The notes under the pieces were generated by a model that did not search any database, was not told the DNA's origin, and was given only the letters and a program-made list of their open reading frames with translations. A stretch of DNA of 64,000 nucleotides from NCBI RefSeq assembly GCF_900100765.1, contig NZ_FNFO01000007.1:186001-250000 (forward strand), read 5' to 3'. The translations under genes were made by a program, and so were the position numbers. Below, in pieces: positions 41,154-50,391 of the stretch. The stretch's first letter is position 1. Every line of letters starts with the position of its first letter. Origin of the DNA: Catalinimonas alkaloidigena. GTDB lineage: Bacteria; Bacteroidota; Bacteroidia; Cytophagales; Flexibacteraceae.

Positions 41154-42053
41154 ATGTCAACTCCCAAAATGAATAAAGCGGCGGTCGTAGAACGCTACGA
41201 CATCGCCAACTCCAGCGAAACCCTGCACCTGGCCAACGACGTGCAGAAGTTCATCACCGAGAACAAACTGTTCATGAACATCCAGGGCAAAGCCTACGTG
41301 AACGTGGAAGGCTGGCAGTACGCCGGTGCGCGGCTGGGCATCCTGCCCGTGGTGGAAGAACTGCTCAACGTCGGCGACGAGCAGGAGATCAAGTACCAGG
41401 CAAAGGTGAAACTCCTGAACCTGAAGCCCGACGCCGACGGTACGCCGGGCGTGCCCAACGGCGCGTCGGTGGTAGGGACGGGCTACGCCATCTGTTCCAA
41501 CAAGGAGAACGGCAAGCGCTTCTACCAGGAATTTGCCATCGCGTCGATGGCCCAGACCCGCGCCATCGGGAAGGCCTACCGCAACATTTTGGCGTGGATC
41601 ATCCGCGCGGCGGGCTACGAACCGACTCCGGCCGAAGAGATGGACTTCATGGTCAACCAGAATGGCCACACGCAGAAAGACGAACGGCGTGCCGAAACGG
41701 CCCCCGTTCCTGCGGCAAAACGTTACGCCACGGCGGAAGCCGGTACCGGACACGCCGCCGAATCGACAGCGAACTACCAGCCAAACGGCACGGCCAAGCC
41801 GGCAGATGCCCAGGCAGAAAAAGAGGCGGCAGGCCAGAGCACTGACGAATCGTCGGCCAAGCTGAAACCCGCCAGCGCACGTCAGAAAGCGGATATCCTG
41901 CTGTTGCTGAACCACAAGTCGATTACGACGGAAGAGAAAGAGCGCACCGTGCGCAACCTGAACCGCATCGACTCGATCCGGGCGCAGAAAGTGATCGTGA
42001 ACCTGAAAAAGGTCATTCACGAGCGCTCCAGCAACGCACAGCATGCCGCCTAA
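41154..42053 (+). CDS. Putative ssDNA-annealing-type (Rad52/ERF-like) protein
   Basis: 299 aa. KAYVNVEGWQYAGARLGI and FAIASMAQTRAIGKAYRNIL resemble the conserved core of phage/plasmid proteins of the Rad52/ERF kind (a strand-helix block with the AQTRA motif and GY.PTPAEEM). The second half has a low-complexity linker and a basic helical tail (SARQKADILLLLNHKSITTE). The link to annealing proteins is my inference. It follows SSB, the usual partner of such proteins. Confidence 0.5.
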   Translation: MSTPKMNKAAVVERYDIANSSETLHLANDVQKFITENKLFMNIQGKAYVNVEGWQYAGARLGILPVVEELLNVGDEQEIKYQAKVKLLNLKPDADGTPGVPNGASVVGTGYAICSNKENGKRFYQEFAIASMAQTRAIGKAYRNILAWIIRAAGYEPTPAEEMDFMVNQNGHTQKDERRAETAPVPAAKRYATAEAGTGHAAESTANYQPNGTAKPADAQAEKEAAGQSTDESSAKLKPASARQKADILLLLNHKSITTEEKERTVRNLNRIDSIRAQKVIVNLKKVIHERSSNAQHAA

Positions 42054-42128
42054 AAAATAGGGGTAATGACTGTTACCTTCTGAGTAGCAACCGTATACAA
42101 CAACGCAGTTCGAAGAGAGCTGTTTTCC

Positions 42129-42184
42129 GGGGCCGGATAAGAAGAAAGGTCAAGCGACCTTTGCTCTCATCCGCGCCCTTTTTT
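42129..42184 (+). terminator. Terminator after the SSB/annealing pair
   Basis: Inner stem AAAGGTC / GACCTTT, extended by an imperfect GGGGCCGGAT / ATCCGCGCCC arm and a six-T run. Confidence 0.65.
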
Positions 42185-42293
42185 AGTGCGATCAACAAAA
42201 GCTGTGAGCGATTAGTCAACTCACGCGTTATGCGTACATAGCTCATTTTCTGTAATTTCCCTGGAGAGATCTCTTCCCGTCTCCCATACCTCC

Positions 42294-42692
42294 ATGAAAA
42301 TTTCGGCAAACGTTGAGAACAGCGCCTATGCGCACTCGGTGGTGGTGCGTACCAACGAAAAAGTGCAGGCGATTCCGATTCCCGGTAAAGCTACCGGCTA
42401 CGGCTCGGCCGTGAACGGAGGCGAGCTGCTGATGCTGGCCCTGGCCACGTGCTTTTGCAACGACCTGTACCGGGAAGCCCAGAAGCGGGGCATCACCCTC
42501 ACCCACGTAGCTGTCGAGGCCTCCGGCGAATTTGTGCAGGAGGGGGCCGCCGGAACCAACCTGGTGTACAAAGCCCGGATTGAGGGCGACGCTTCACGGG
42601 AAGAACTGGACGTCTTGCTCAAACACACCGATCAGGTGGCAGAAATTCAGAATACCCTGCGCGCGGGGGTGCGGGTGGAACGGGTGGATTGA
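42294..42692 (+). CDS. OsmC-family peroxidase-like protein
   Basis: 132 aa. The TGYGSAVNGGELLMLALATC block carries the conserved cysteine; a second one follows in CFCNDLYREAQKRG. This fits OsmC/Ohr proteins, which reduce organic hydroperoxides using two cysteines. Short form without extra domains. It is 151 nt before purM on the same strand. Confidence 0.85.
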   Translation: MKISANVENSAYAHSVVVRTNEKVQAIPIPGKATGYGSAVNGGELLMLALATCFCNDLYREAQKRGITLTHVAVEASGEFVQEGAAGTNLVYKARIEGDASREELDVLLKHTDQVAEIQNTLRAGVRVERVD

Positions 42693-42843
42693 GCGTATGC
42701 ATGGATGCCCGGCTCTCGCGATAGTAGCCAGATTTTAGTCCCGTCTCACTCCGAAACTGACTACTTTGCGGCTTTGGTGCGGTGTTGCAACGCACGGAAG
42801 TAAGCGAAGCGCACCCCGAACGACCACTACGAGCCTGTTTCCC

Positions 42844-44007
42844 ATGAGTGAACGCTATGCCCAGCGCGGTGTTTCTGCCGCAAAAGAAGACGTCCATGCC
42901 GCCATCCGTGCGGTCGACAAAGGAATTTTTCCCCGCGCTTTCTGCAAGATTGTGCCCGATCTGCTGGCCGGTGACCCGGACTATTGTACCGTGATGCACG
43001 CCGATGGCGCGGGTACCAAATCGTCGCTGGCTTACCTGTACTGGCGCGAAACCGGCGACCTGTCGGTCTGGAAAGGCATCGCACAGGACGCCATCGTGAT
43101 GAACCTCGACGACCTGCTTTGCGTGGGCGTCACCGACCGCATTCTCCTGTCGTCGACCATCGGGCGGAACAAAAACCTGATTCCCGGCGAAGTGGTGGCG
43201 GCGCTCATCAACGGGACGGAAGAGATCCTTGCCCAACTCCGCGACCTGGGCGTGGGCATCTGGAGCACCGGAGGCGAAACCGCCGACGTGGGCGACTTGG
43301 TCCGCACCGTGATTGTCGACAGTACGGTAACGGCCCGGCTGCGGCGCGACGAAGTGATCAGCAACGACCGCATTGCCGCTGGCGACGTGATTGTCGGGCT
43401 GGCCTCGTTCGGGCAGGCCACGTACGAAACGCAGTACAACGGCGGGATGGGCAGCAACGGCCTTACCTCCGCCCGCCACGACGTGCTCCACACCGACTAC
43501 GCCACGCGCTATCCCGAAAGTTTCGATCCGGCCGTACCCGCTTCGCTGGTCTACACCGGCACGCGCCACCTCACCGAAACACTGGACGGCGTACCGGTCG
43601 ACGTGGGCCAACTGGTTCTCTCTCCGACCCGCACCTACGCCCCGATCATCAAAGCCATCCTCGACGCGCACCGGCCTCGCATCCACGGCATGGTTCACTG
43701 CAGCGGCGGCGCGCAGACCAAGGTGCTCCACTTTGTAGAAAAGCTCCACGTGATCAAAGACCACCTCTTCCCCGTGCCGCCCCTGTTCCAGCTCATCCAG
43801 CAGGAAAGCGGCACCTCGTGGCGCGAAATGTACCAGGTCTTTAACATGGGCCACCGCATGGAACTCTACACCGATGCCGCCACCGCCGAGCAACTCATCG
43901 CCATCTCCCGATCGTTCGGCGTCGACGCCCGGATCGTCGGTCGCGTGGAAGCCGCTCCCGAAAAGAAGCTCACCCTCACCAGCGAACACGGCACCTTCAT
44001 GTGGTAG
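42844..44007 (+). CDS. purM: Phosphoribosylformylglycinamidine cyclo-ligase
   Basis: 387 aa from ATG 42844 (MSERYAQRGVSAAKEDVHAA). PurM signs: HADGAGTKSSLAYLYWRE, IAQDAIVMNLDDLLCVG, STGGETADVGDLVRTVIVD and GLASFGQATYETQYNGGMGSN. It cyclises FGAM to AIR with ATP. Longer than the E. coli form (345 aa), as is usual for Bacteroidetes PurM. It runs into a short overlapping ORF. Confidence 0.92.
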   Translation: MSERYAQRGVSAAKEDVHAAIRAVDKGIFPRAFCKIVPDLLAGDPDYCTVMHADGAGTKSSLAYLYWRETGDLSVWKGIAQDAIVMNLDDLLCVGVTDRILLSSTIGRNKNLIPGEVVAALINGTEEILAQLRDLGVGIWSTGGETADVGDLVRTVIVDSTVTARLRRDEVISNDRIAAGDVIVGLASFGQATYETQYNGGMGSNGLTSARHDVLHTDYATRYPESFDPAVPASLVYTGTRHLTETLDGVPVDVGQLVLSPTRTYAPIIKAILDAHRPRIHGMVHCSGGAQTKVLHFVEKLHVIKDHLFPVPPLFQLIQQESGTSWREMYQVFNMGHRMELYTDAATAEQLIAISRSFGVDARIVGRVEAAPEKKLTLTSEHGTFMW

Positions 44008-44201
44008 GAGGCGTGCGTATAGAGAGCGAAGATCGAACCCTGTTCATCCAACTGGAAAAGTTGCAAGAAGAGAACTGGCTTGAGACTAGTTTCGAAATTG
44101 GGGTTCATCTAAAAACCAAAAAGCTTGAAGGGCGCTTTCGAAGCATTTGGGTAGAGATTGAAGCGGTGCACCAGTTTATCACTGCAACCCGTTTGAGTTG
44201 A
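44001..44201 (+). CDS. Short ORF after purM (possible gene fragment)
   Basis: 66 codons from GTG 44001 (GTG 44013 also possible). Reading SEDRTLFIQLEKLQEENWLE is followed by TSFEIGVHLKTKKLEGRF. This is reminiscent of the start of WapI-like immunity proteins, but it is cut short. It could be a remnant. It overlaps the purM stop by a few nt. Confidence 0.35.
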   Translation: MVGGVRIESEDRTLFIQLEKLQEENWLETSFEIGVHLKTKKLEGRFRSIWVEIEAVHQFITATRLS

Positions 44202-44220
44202 TATGATCTTTCTTTGACTC

Positions 44221-45135
44221 ATGGCCTCCTCTAAAATCAATACCCACAGCGGCGCGACCTTCCGGGAACGGTATATCCAACCGGGGGCGAGGCTGGATGC
44301 GCTGCTGAAGGAGGCGTTTCAGCGATTTTTTGTGGTGCGGGTGGAAGAGATGATTCGGATGATGAAGCTGCCTGTGCCGCCGACTCGCCACCTGAACCAT
44401 ACGTTTATGTTTCTGACGGAAGGGGAGGCGATCATGTCGATCGGGAGCGAGACGCACCGGATTGTAAAGGGCGAGTGTTTGGTGGTGCCCGCCGGACAAG
44501 TGTTTTCTTTCACGAATGTGGACCTCAACCGGGGCTACCTATGTAATTTCTCTGATGTGTTTCTGGTGGGCAGGTTCGGGAAACGGGAATTGGTGCGCGC
44601 GTTTGAGTTTCTGCAGGTCTGGGGCAACCCGCGGATCACGCTGGACGCGCCTACGGCGCAGCACGTTCGCCAGCTTTTTGAGCGCTTACTGGCTTTGTAT
44701 GCCGAATCGGGCGTGCAGCAGCCGGAACTGATCCAGTCGTACGTGCACACCGTGTTGTGGGAAGTGAACCGCTTTTACCGCGCCGCCGCCGGACCGGAGC
44801 CGACCCAAGCAACGGACTTGGCGAACCGCTTCAAAGCCCTGTTGTTTGCCCAGATCCGCACGGAACATCGGGTAACCGCCTACGCCGAACAGTTACACGT
44901 GACGCCCAATCACCTCCACAAAGCAATTCGTAAGGTGACGGGCAAGTCGCCCTCGCGGTGGATCGAGGAGACGCTAGTGCTGGAAGCGAAGGTGCTGCTC
45001 TACCAGACCGACCTTTTCATCCAGGAAGTCGCGGCCGAAATCGGGATGCAGGACCCGTCGTACTTCAGCCGCTTTTTCAAAAAACACGCCGGCTACACAC
45101 CCCTCGCCTTTCGGAAAAGGATAGAATCGTCCTAG
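44221..45135 (+). CDS. AraC-family transcriptional regulator
   Basis: 304 aa. N-terminal cupin-like sensor (FMFLTEGEAIMSIG, VVPAGQVFSF) and C-terminal double helix-turn-helix: VTAYAEQLHVTPNHLHKAIR and VAAEIGMQDPSYFSRFFKKH with HAGYTPLAFRKR. The N-terminal start at 44221 follows a stretch without a good RBS; the ligand is unknown. Its nearest targets may be the small membrane proteins that follow. Confidence 0.9.
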   Translation: MASSKINTHSGATFRERYIQPGARLDALLKEAFQRFFVVRVEEMIRMMKLPVPPTRHLNHTFMFLTEGEAIMSIGSETHRIVKGECLVVPAGQVFSFTNVDLNRGYLCNFSDVFLVGRFGKRELVRAFEFLQVWGNPRITLDAPTAQHVRQLFERLLALYAESGVQQPELIQSYVHTVLWEVNRFYRAAAGPEPTQATDLANRFKALLFAQIRTEHRVTAYAEQLHVTPNHLHKAIRKVTGKSPSRWIEETLVLEAKVLLYQTDLFIQEVAAEIGMQDPSYFSRFFKKHAGYTPLAFRKRIESS

Positions 45136-45212
45136 ATTTGACCTCACCCGTCCTAACATCCAGTGGCATCTCTGCGAGAGCTTTGCGGCATCCTGAACCA
45201 AGCTGATTCTCC

Positions 45213-45644
45213 ATGCATCCCGTTCCTGAGTTTACCTTGCTGAATGCGCTGGCCGCCATAGGCATCGCTTTTCTGTACATCTCACTTTCATCACTCCTCC
45301 GCGAGCCGACCCGACAACAGTTCAACGCCATCGTGATCGCCGGGGCCGGAGCGGCGTACCTGAGCAATGGGCTAGGCTATTGGGAATTCCTGTTTTGTGC
45401 TATCCTGACCTGGGTGGCCTACCGGGGGCTGACAAGCTACCGCTTCATCGGCCTCGGCTGGTTACTGCATACGGGCTGGGACCTTGTGCATCATGTCTAT
45501 GCCGAGCCCATCGTGCCGTTCAGTCCCGCTTCGTCGGCGGGGTGTGCGGTGTGCGACACGATCCTGGCGATCTGGTTCTGGTGCGGAGCGCCTTTGGTAG
45601 GAGAATGGATTGGTCGGAAGAAAGTCATTAACGCAAATACCTGA
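45213..45644 (+). CDS. DUF6010 family membrane protein
   Basis: 143 aa, four membrane helices. ALAAIGIAFLYISLSSLLRE, LGYWEFLFCAILTWVAYRG and GWLLHTGWDLVHHVY (with histidines) mark DUF6010. Function unknown. It follows the AraC gene and precedes another small membrane protein gene by 6 nt, so they form an operon. Confidence 0.75.
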   Translation: MHPVPEFTLLNALAAIGIAFLYISLSSLLREPTRQQFNAIVIAGAGAAYLSNGLGYWEFLFCAILTWVAYRGLTSYRFIGLGWLLHTGWDLVHHVYAEPIVPFSPASSAGCAVCDTILAIWFWCGAPLVGEWIGRKKVINANT

Positions 45645-45650
45645 TTCACT

Positions 45651-46115
45651 GTGTATTCGATCTTACTGACGCTTCATTCATTCGTGCGCTGGCTGGTGCT
45701 AATCAGCCTGCTGTTGGCCATCGTGCGCGGCTACCGGGGTTGGCTAGCTCATCAACCTTTCTCTCGCCGCGACAATGCCCTACGGCACTGGACCGCCACC
45801 GTTGCACATGTGCAGTTGATCCTGGGCATTGGACTCTACTTCATCAGCCCGCTCGTCGCGTATTTTCTGGACCACTTTCAGGCGGCGATGCAGCAACGCG
45901 AAATCCGGTTTTTTGGGATGGAACACAGTTCGATGATGCTCCTCGGCATTGTGCTGATCACCGTCGGTTCCATGCGGGCCAAGCGCGCCGCGACCGACCG
46001 GCAACGGTTCAAAACGATGGCGCTCTGGTATACCGCCGGTCTGCTGGTCATTCTCTCGTCCATTCCCTGGGCGTTTTCGCCGTTGGTGAGTCGCCCCTGG
46101 TTCCGCACGTTCTGA
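45651..46115 (+). CDS. Small four-helix membrane protein
   Basis: 154 aa from GTG 45651. Four hydrophobic helices: LHSFVRWLVLISLLLAIVRG, VAHVQLILGIGLYFISPLVA, HSSMMLLGIVLITVGSM and LWYTAGLLVILSSIPWAF. Two His residues in helices (HSFVRW and HVQL) are compatible with cytochrome-b-like heme binding, and these proteins are often labelled so, but no firm motif is present. Operon with the DUF6010 gene. Confidence 0.65.
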   Translation: MYSILLTLHSFVRWLVLISLLLAIVRGYRGWLAHQPFSRRDNALRHWTATVAHVQLILGIGLYFISPLVAYFLDHFQAAMQQREIRFFGMEHSSMMLLGIVLITVGSMRAKRAATDRQRFKTMALWYTAGLLVILSSIPWAFSPLVSRPWFRTF

Positions 46116-46134
46116 GGGCGTAGTTTCGTGGTGC

Positions 46135-46839
46135 ATGCAAGAACCCTTTCTGACGTATTTCAACTGGAGCACCGGCAAAGATTCGGCGCTGGCGCTGTAC
46201 AAACTCTTACAAGATAACCGCTATCGGGTGGGGCATCTGCTGACCTCGCTCAACGCGTACCACGACCGCGTGACCATGCACGGCCTGCGGCGGGAACTCT
46301 GGCGGCAACAGGTCGAAGCGCTGGGACTTCCGTACAGCACCCTCGAATTGCCGGAGATGCCCGACATGGCGACCTACGAAGCCCAGGTGCAGGCACGTGT
46401 CGAAGCCCTGAAAGCGGAGGGTTTTCACCACACGGCCTTCGGCGATATTTTTCTGGAAGATCTGCGGACCTACCGGGAAGAGAAACTCGCTCCTTTGGGC
46501 ATTCAGGCGCACTTTCCCCTTTGGAAACAGGACTCGCGGCACCTGATGAACGAGTTTCTGTCGCTGGGCTTCAAAGCCGTCGTGGTCTGCACCAAAGCCG
46601 CCTGCCTCGACGCGTCGTTTGTCGGGCGGGTGATCGACGATGCATTTTTGCGCGATCTGCCCGCGGACGTGGACCCCTGCGGCGAGAACGGCGAATTTCA
46701 CACCTTCTGCTTCGACGGCCCGATTTTCTCCCGACCCATTCCGTTCACCCTCGGCGAGTGCATCTACCGCGAATACCCCGCACCCAACACCGACGGAAAG
46801 GGGATGGGCTTCTGGTTTGTCGACCTGCTGCCGGTGTAG
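46135..46839 (+). CDS. Dph6-like ATP pyrophosphatase (diphthine-ammonia-ligase family)
   Basis: 234 aa. PP-loop FNWSTGKDSALALYKLL, then VTMHGLRRELWRQQVEALG, AFGDIFLEDLRTYREEKL and CGENGEFHTFCFDGPIF, all typical of the Dph6/MJ0570 N-type ATPases. Bacteria do not make diphthamide, so the substrate is probably a small molecule. Size and motifs are complete. Confidence 0.85.
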   Translation: MQEPFLTYFNWSTGKDSALALYKLLQDNRYRVGHLLTSLNAYHDRVTMHGLRRELWRQQVEALGLPYSTLELPEMPDMATYEAQVQARVEALKAEGFHHTAFGDIFLEDLRTYREEKLAPLGIQAHFPLWKQDSRHLMNEFLSLGFKAVVVCTKAACLDASFVGRVIDDAFLRDLPADVDPCGENGEFHTFCFDGPIFSRPIPFTLGECIYREYPAPNTDGKGMGFWFVDLLPV

Positions 46840-46853
46840 GCATCGGATTGTAG

Positions 46854-48293
46854 TTATTCTTTGCCAGAAGTGATCTGTTCTGCCGGGTTGCCTTGGCTTA
46901 CTTCCTGACCTTCTTTGCAGACCGACAGAATGGTTTGAGTGTGGCGGATGTCGTCGGCCGGGTTTTGCGACAGCACGAGGAAGTTGGCTTTCTGACCGGG
47001 GGCCAATGTTCCCGTTTTTGTTTCGCCCAGCAATTCCGCGCCGTTTTGTGTGGCGATCTTCATCACCGCCAGCGGCGGGATGCCTGCTTGTTGCAGCAAT
47101 TGCAGTTCCAGGTGTTCGGAGAATCCCTGGGTGCGGATGGGTTGCGCGCCCGAGTCAGTGCCCAGCGCAATGGTGACACCCGCCTCGTAGAGTTTCTTCA
47201 CGTTGCGCAGGGCCGTTTCGAAGGCGGCCTGTTTGGTAGCGAGGGCAGGATCGGTGCGGACTTTCTGCTGGTAAGCGGCGCTGGTGAGCGTGTCGAGCAC
47301 CCCGGGCTCCAGCGACGCCTGAAAAAACGGATCGTCGAACCAGTCCGGGGTCTGCGCGTAGGCGACTTGATACGCATCGAGCGCCAGCGTAGGAATGTAG
47401 TAAACGCCCTGAGACTTCATCTGTTGGATCAGCACGTCGTCCACCTCCTGGTCGCGAATGCTGTGTGCGATGATATCCACTCCGGCGTCGACCAGCCCTT
47501 TAGCATCTTCCAGGTAATAAAGGTGTGAGGCCACCCGCAGCCCCTGCCGGTGCGCTTCGTCGATCACGGCCCGGTAGATGGCCGGGGACATTTTGGGCGA
47601 GGTACCCAGAAAGTCGTCGACCCAGATTTTGACGAGGTCGGGGTGCAAGGGCGCTAGCTCCTGTACGGCCCGCGTGGCTTCTTCGGGTGTGGCGACCTGA
47701 AAAACCTGTTCCGAGGGGGTGGGCGCTCCTTTAAATACGATGCCGTAGCCCGCCGTGTAGAGCGTGGCCCCGGGAAGCTGTCCCGCTTGCGAAGAATCAC
47801 GGAGGGGGAACACGATCGGTCGGTCGGTGCCCAGCGATACGACCGAGCCCATGCCGTAGGCCTCGTACTTTTTCAGTTGCCGCAGGATGTTCGCTTCCGT
47901 GTACTGGCTTTTGTCGGTCGAGTAGCCTTTCAGCGCCCCCACGTGCGCGTGCGTGTTGAGCAGGAGTGGCATCACCGTTTTGCCCGCCATGTCGCGTACT
48001 GCTTTATCCGTGGCATCCTCCGACGTAGCATGGGGCCGAATGGCCTGGATCGTGTCGGCTGCGATTACCAGATCGACGTGCGGCTGCGGTGCGTTTCCGG
48101 TACCGTCGATGAGCGTCACATCCGCTAGGATAAGGGCTGCTGCATCTTCCTGAGGCGGTGTCGAAGGGCCGCAGCGTAGCAGCAGCAAGAGCAGTACACA
48201 ACCGGGCGCAACGCGGTACGGGGGGAGTGTCGTCAGGAAACCAGTCAGGAGTTGGCGAAGCGAATCAAGAGGTTTTATAACAGAGCGGAGCAT
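46854..48293 (-). CDS. Secreted amidohydrolase (imidazolonepropionase-like)
   Basis: 479 aa from ATG 48293, with a hydrophobic N-terminal stretch and lipobox-like LLLLRC. Metal ligands: NTHAHVG, IWVDDF, LRVASHLYYLEDA, DIIAHSIRD and GTDSGAQPIRTQG, the standard amidohydrolase order with carboxylated Lys or the later His. These enzymes cleave amide or lactam bonds, often in dipeptides or cyclic imides. Lone gene between the Dph6-like gene and a long intergenic stretch. Confidence 0.85.
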   Translation of the reverse strand: MLRSVIKPLDSLRQLLTGFLTTLPPYRVAPGCVLLLLLLRCGPSTPPQEDAAALILADVTLIDGTGNAPQPHVDLVIAADTIQAIRPHATSEDATDKAVRDMAGKTVMPLLLNTHAHVGALKGYSTDKSQYTEANILRQLKKYEAYGMGSVVSLGTDRPIVFPLRDSSQAGQLPGATLYTAGYGIVFKGAPTPSEQVFQVATPEEATRAVQELAPLHPDLVKIWVDDFLGTSPKMSPAIYRAVIDEAHRQGLRVASHLYYLEDAKGLVDAGVDIIAHSIRDQEVDDVLIQQMKSQGVYYIPTLALDAYQVAYAQTPDWFDDPFFQASLEPGVLDTLTSAAYQQKVRTDPALATKQAAFETALRNVKKLYEAGVTIALGTDSGAQPIRTQGFSEHLELQLLQQAGIPPLAVMKIATQNGAELLGETKTGTLAPGQKANFLVLSQNPADDIRHTQTILSVCKEGQEVSQGNPAEQITSGKE

Positions 48294-48954
48294 AACATTA
48301 CGCTGGTTTAACGTGCGAATACCGGGATTATGGACCTCTCCCTTACATCTGAATCTACGTGTAAGAAGCCCAGGTAAAAGTAGGACTGTAAAGTGTGAAA
48401 TATTCTCATCATCAGGGGATTGCCTTTGCAGAAGGCAAAGCGAAGGGGCGTAGGACAACGCATAAAAAGTAGAAGTTCGAGGCCTCCGAGGCTACAATTC
48501 CGTCAGATTTGAGGATTCTGCGCCTTCAAAAGCGGTGAAAAAGTGTGTTAAATGTTAAGACGTAAGATTTCAAGCTATTATCACCAAACCCCATCGCGTT
48601 TCCTGGGAAGTTCCTTGCTTCGTCAAAAGTGCTGGGAGCCAAGTGGTTTTATCCTTTAAGAAGCAGCTCTACGGGGTATGAAAGCGTATGCAGCCGCAAA
48701 GCGGAAGAAGGCATATTACTCAAACGACGGAAAAATGCGTGTAATGATTGGGTTATATGTTGTTATTTGATTCGTGTATTATCTCCGCATGTCTGCCGTT
48801 ACGCCCCATTTCATTGTACTGATCCAATGCTTGATTTGATTTTAGGGTGGTCAGGGGCAATCTTTGTGTCACAACGCCAGTCTCTGACCTGTGTAGGCTT
48901 TAAGAGCAAACGCTACAAGCTGGCTTGTAAGAAGTGTCACAACCGAAAGAGTTT
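48294..48954. other. Long intergenic stretch before the T9SS gene family
   Basis: 661 nt. Short ORFs are present (for example 48629-48958 on plus) but they look non-coding. The last 150 nt are AT-rich and probably hold the promoter of the first T9SS gene. Nothing else is recognised. Confidence 0.5.
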
Positions 48955-50328
48955 ATGAAAAATCGTACGATCAAGTTCTGTAAGCGTTTGTTGCTGGTAT
49001 TGTTGGTAATGGGAGGGGCTGCGCAAACGAGTCGCGCAAAATCCATCAACAGTGCGGCGGCCGGGAACTGGAACACCCCCGCTACGTGGAGCTGCAACTG
49101 TGTCCCCGAAGCCAACGATAAGGTGACAGTGCAGCATGCGATAACGTCAACAGGAAATGTGGTCGTGAAGGAATTGGCTTTTGGCAGTGCATGGTGGCCA
49201 GTGGCGGGCAATGGCGGCTTGACCGTAGCTTCAGGTACCTTCTCGGTGACGAGCAAGAATCCGATCCTATTCGGCATCAACGGCCAAATGAACCGCCTTA
49301 CGGTCGCCAACGGTGCAAAATTCAGCACCCCCGCACCCCTCGAATGGCAACAGGGTGCAATCATGATCATTGATGGATTTTTGGAAAGTGGCGGTTTGAA
49401 TGTGACGGGTGGTCGCGACGGGCAGCTGAACGTGAGCGAAACGGGGGTGGTGAAATTCACCGGCGATATGTTGCTGGGAAGCGGTCCTCATACTTATACG
49501 GTCGACGGAGAGCTGACCGGGCAGTCCCTGCACATGACGGGCGACTCACGTTTCGACGTAGGGCCTGAGGGAGTGGTCACTTTGCTGGAAGATGTGACGG
49601 TGACCAACGGAACAGTCAACAGTCTGATCGAAGGAGCGGTGTATACCGGCGGTAACATGTCGGGTATCGGGGGAGGCAATGTGTACGTGGCGCGGTCGGG
49701 ACTGGTGTCGGTAGCGGGAGGCTTGTGGGGATCGTGGCAGGGGTTTGTCGGTGGTCCCGGCACCTTTTGCCTGGGTTGCCCGTTGCCGCAGCCGCTTCCT
49801 GTCGAGTTGGTCAGTTTTCAGGGCCAGGCTTCGGCAGCCGGTGCAGAACTGAGTTGGCAGACGGCCTCGGAAACGGACAATGCCGGCTTCGCCGTCGAGC
49901 GCTCCTGGGACGGACAGCATTATCAGCAAATTGGCTTTGTGGCCGGCCAGGGTCGTAGTACAGCGCTCCAGACCTATCGCTTCACCGACACAGGCTTTTC
50001 GGGTCGGGCGTATTACCGGTTGCGGCAGGAAGATTTCGAAGGCAGCCAGACCTACCACAAGTCGATACACGTGATCGACGAGCCTTCTGAACAGGTGCAG
50101 GCGTATCCTAATCCCTTCCTGAACACGTTAACGCTAACCAACGAGAGCACGACACCCCAACAGGTCAACGTGTACAGCCTGCAAGGCCGATTGGTCGGTC
50201 ACTATGAAGCACCTCAACAGCATACAGGAGAGTGGCAACTGCCGCTGGGACACCTACCTGCCGGGGCCTACCTGTTGGAGGTCATCACCCTTACAGATCG
50301 GCAACACGTGCGTGTCATCAAACAGTAG
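48955..50328 (+). CDS. Secreted T9SS repeat protein 1
   Basis: 457 aa from ATG 48955. Signal peptide ends SRAKS. The N-terminal module opens AGNWNTPATWSCNCVPEAND, the usual start of right-handed beta-helix surface proteins, then continues with repeating G-rich strands (LTVASGTFSV, FTGDMLLGSG). A linker LPVELVSFQGQASAAGAELS precedes a fibronectin-like part (AGFAVERSWDGQHYQQIGFV) and a T9SS sorting domain (QAYPNPFLNTLTLTN, ending RVIKQ). Part of a set of three tandem paralogues. Confidence 0.85.
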   Translation: MKNRTIKFCKRLLLVLLVMGGAAQTSRAKSINSAAAGNWNTPATWSCNCVPEANDKVTVQHAITSTGNVVVKELAFGSAWWPVAGNGGLTVASGTFSVTSKNPILFGINGQMNRLTVANGAKFSTPAPLEWQQGAIMIIDGFLESGGLNVTGGRDGQLNVSETGVVKFTGDMLLGSGPHTYTVDGELTGQSLHMTGDSRFDVGPEGVVTLLEDVTVTNGTVNSLIEGAVYTGGNMSGIGGGNVYVARSGLVSVAGGLWGSWQGFVGGPGTFCLGCPLPQPLPVELVSFQGQASAAGAELSWQTASETDNAGFAVERSWDGQHYQQIGFVAGQGRSTALQTYRFTDTGFSGRAYYRLRQEDFEGSQTYHKSIHVIDEPSEQVQAYPNPFLNTLTLTNESTTPQQVNVYSLQGRLVGHYEAPQQHTGEWQLPLGHLPAGAYLLEVITLTDRQHVRVIKQ

Positions 50329-50351
50329 AAGAAGCAAAACTTTTTATGATA

Positions 50352-50391
50352 ACGGCCAGATGGCGGGCCTTTCGTTCCGCCATCTGGCCGT
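50352..50391 (+). terminator. Strong hairpin after T9SS protein 1
   Basis: ACGGCCAGATGGCGG / CCGCCATCTGGCCGT, perfect 15-bp stem with a 10-nt loop. No clean T run follows, so it is either a weak terminator or a structured RNA. Confidence 0.6.

Noticed and set aside
48629-48958. 109-codon plus-strand frame before T9SS gene 1
   Set aside because: No motif, odd composition, overlaps the real start; probably chance.
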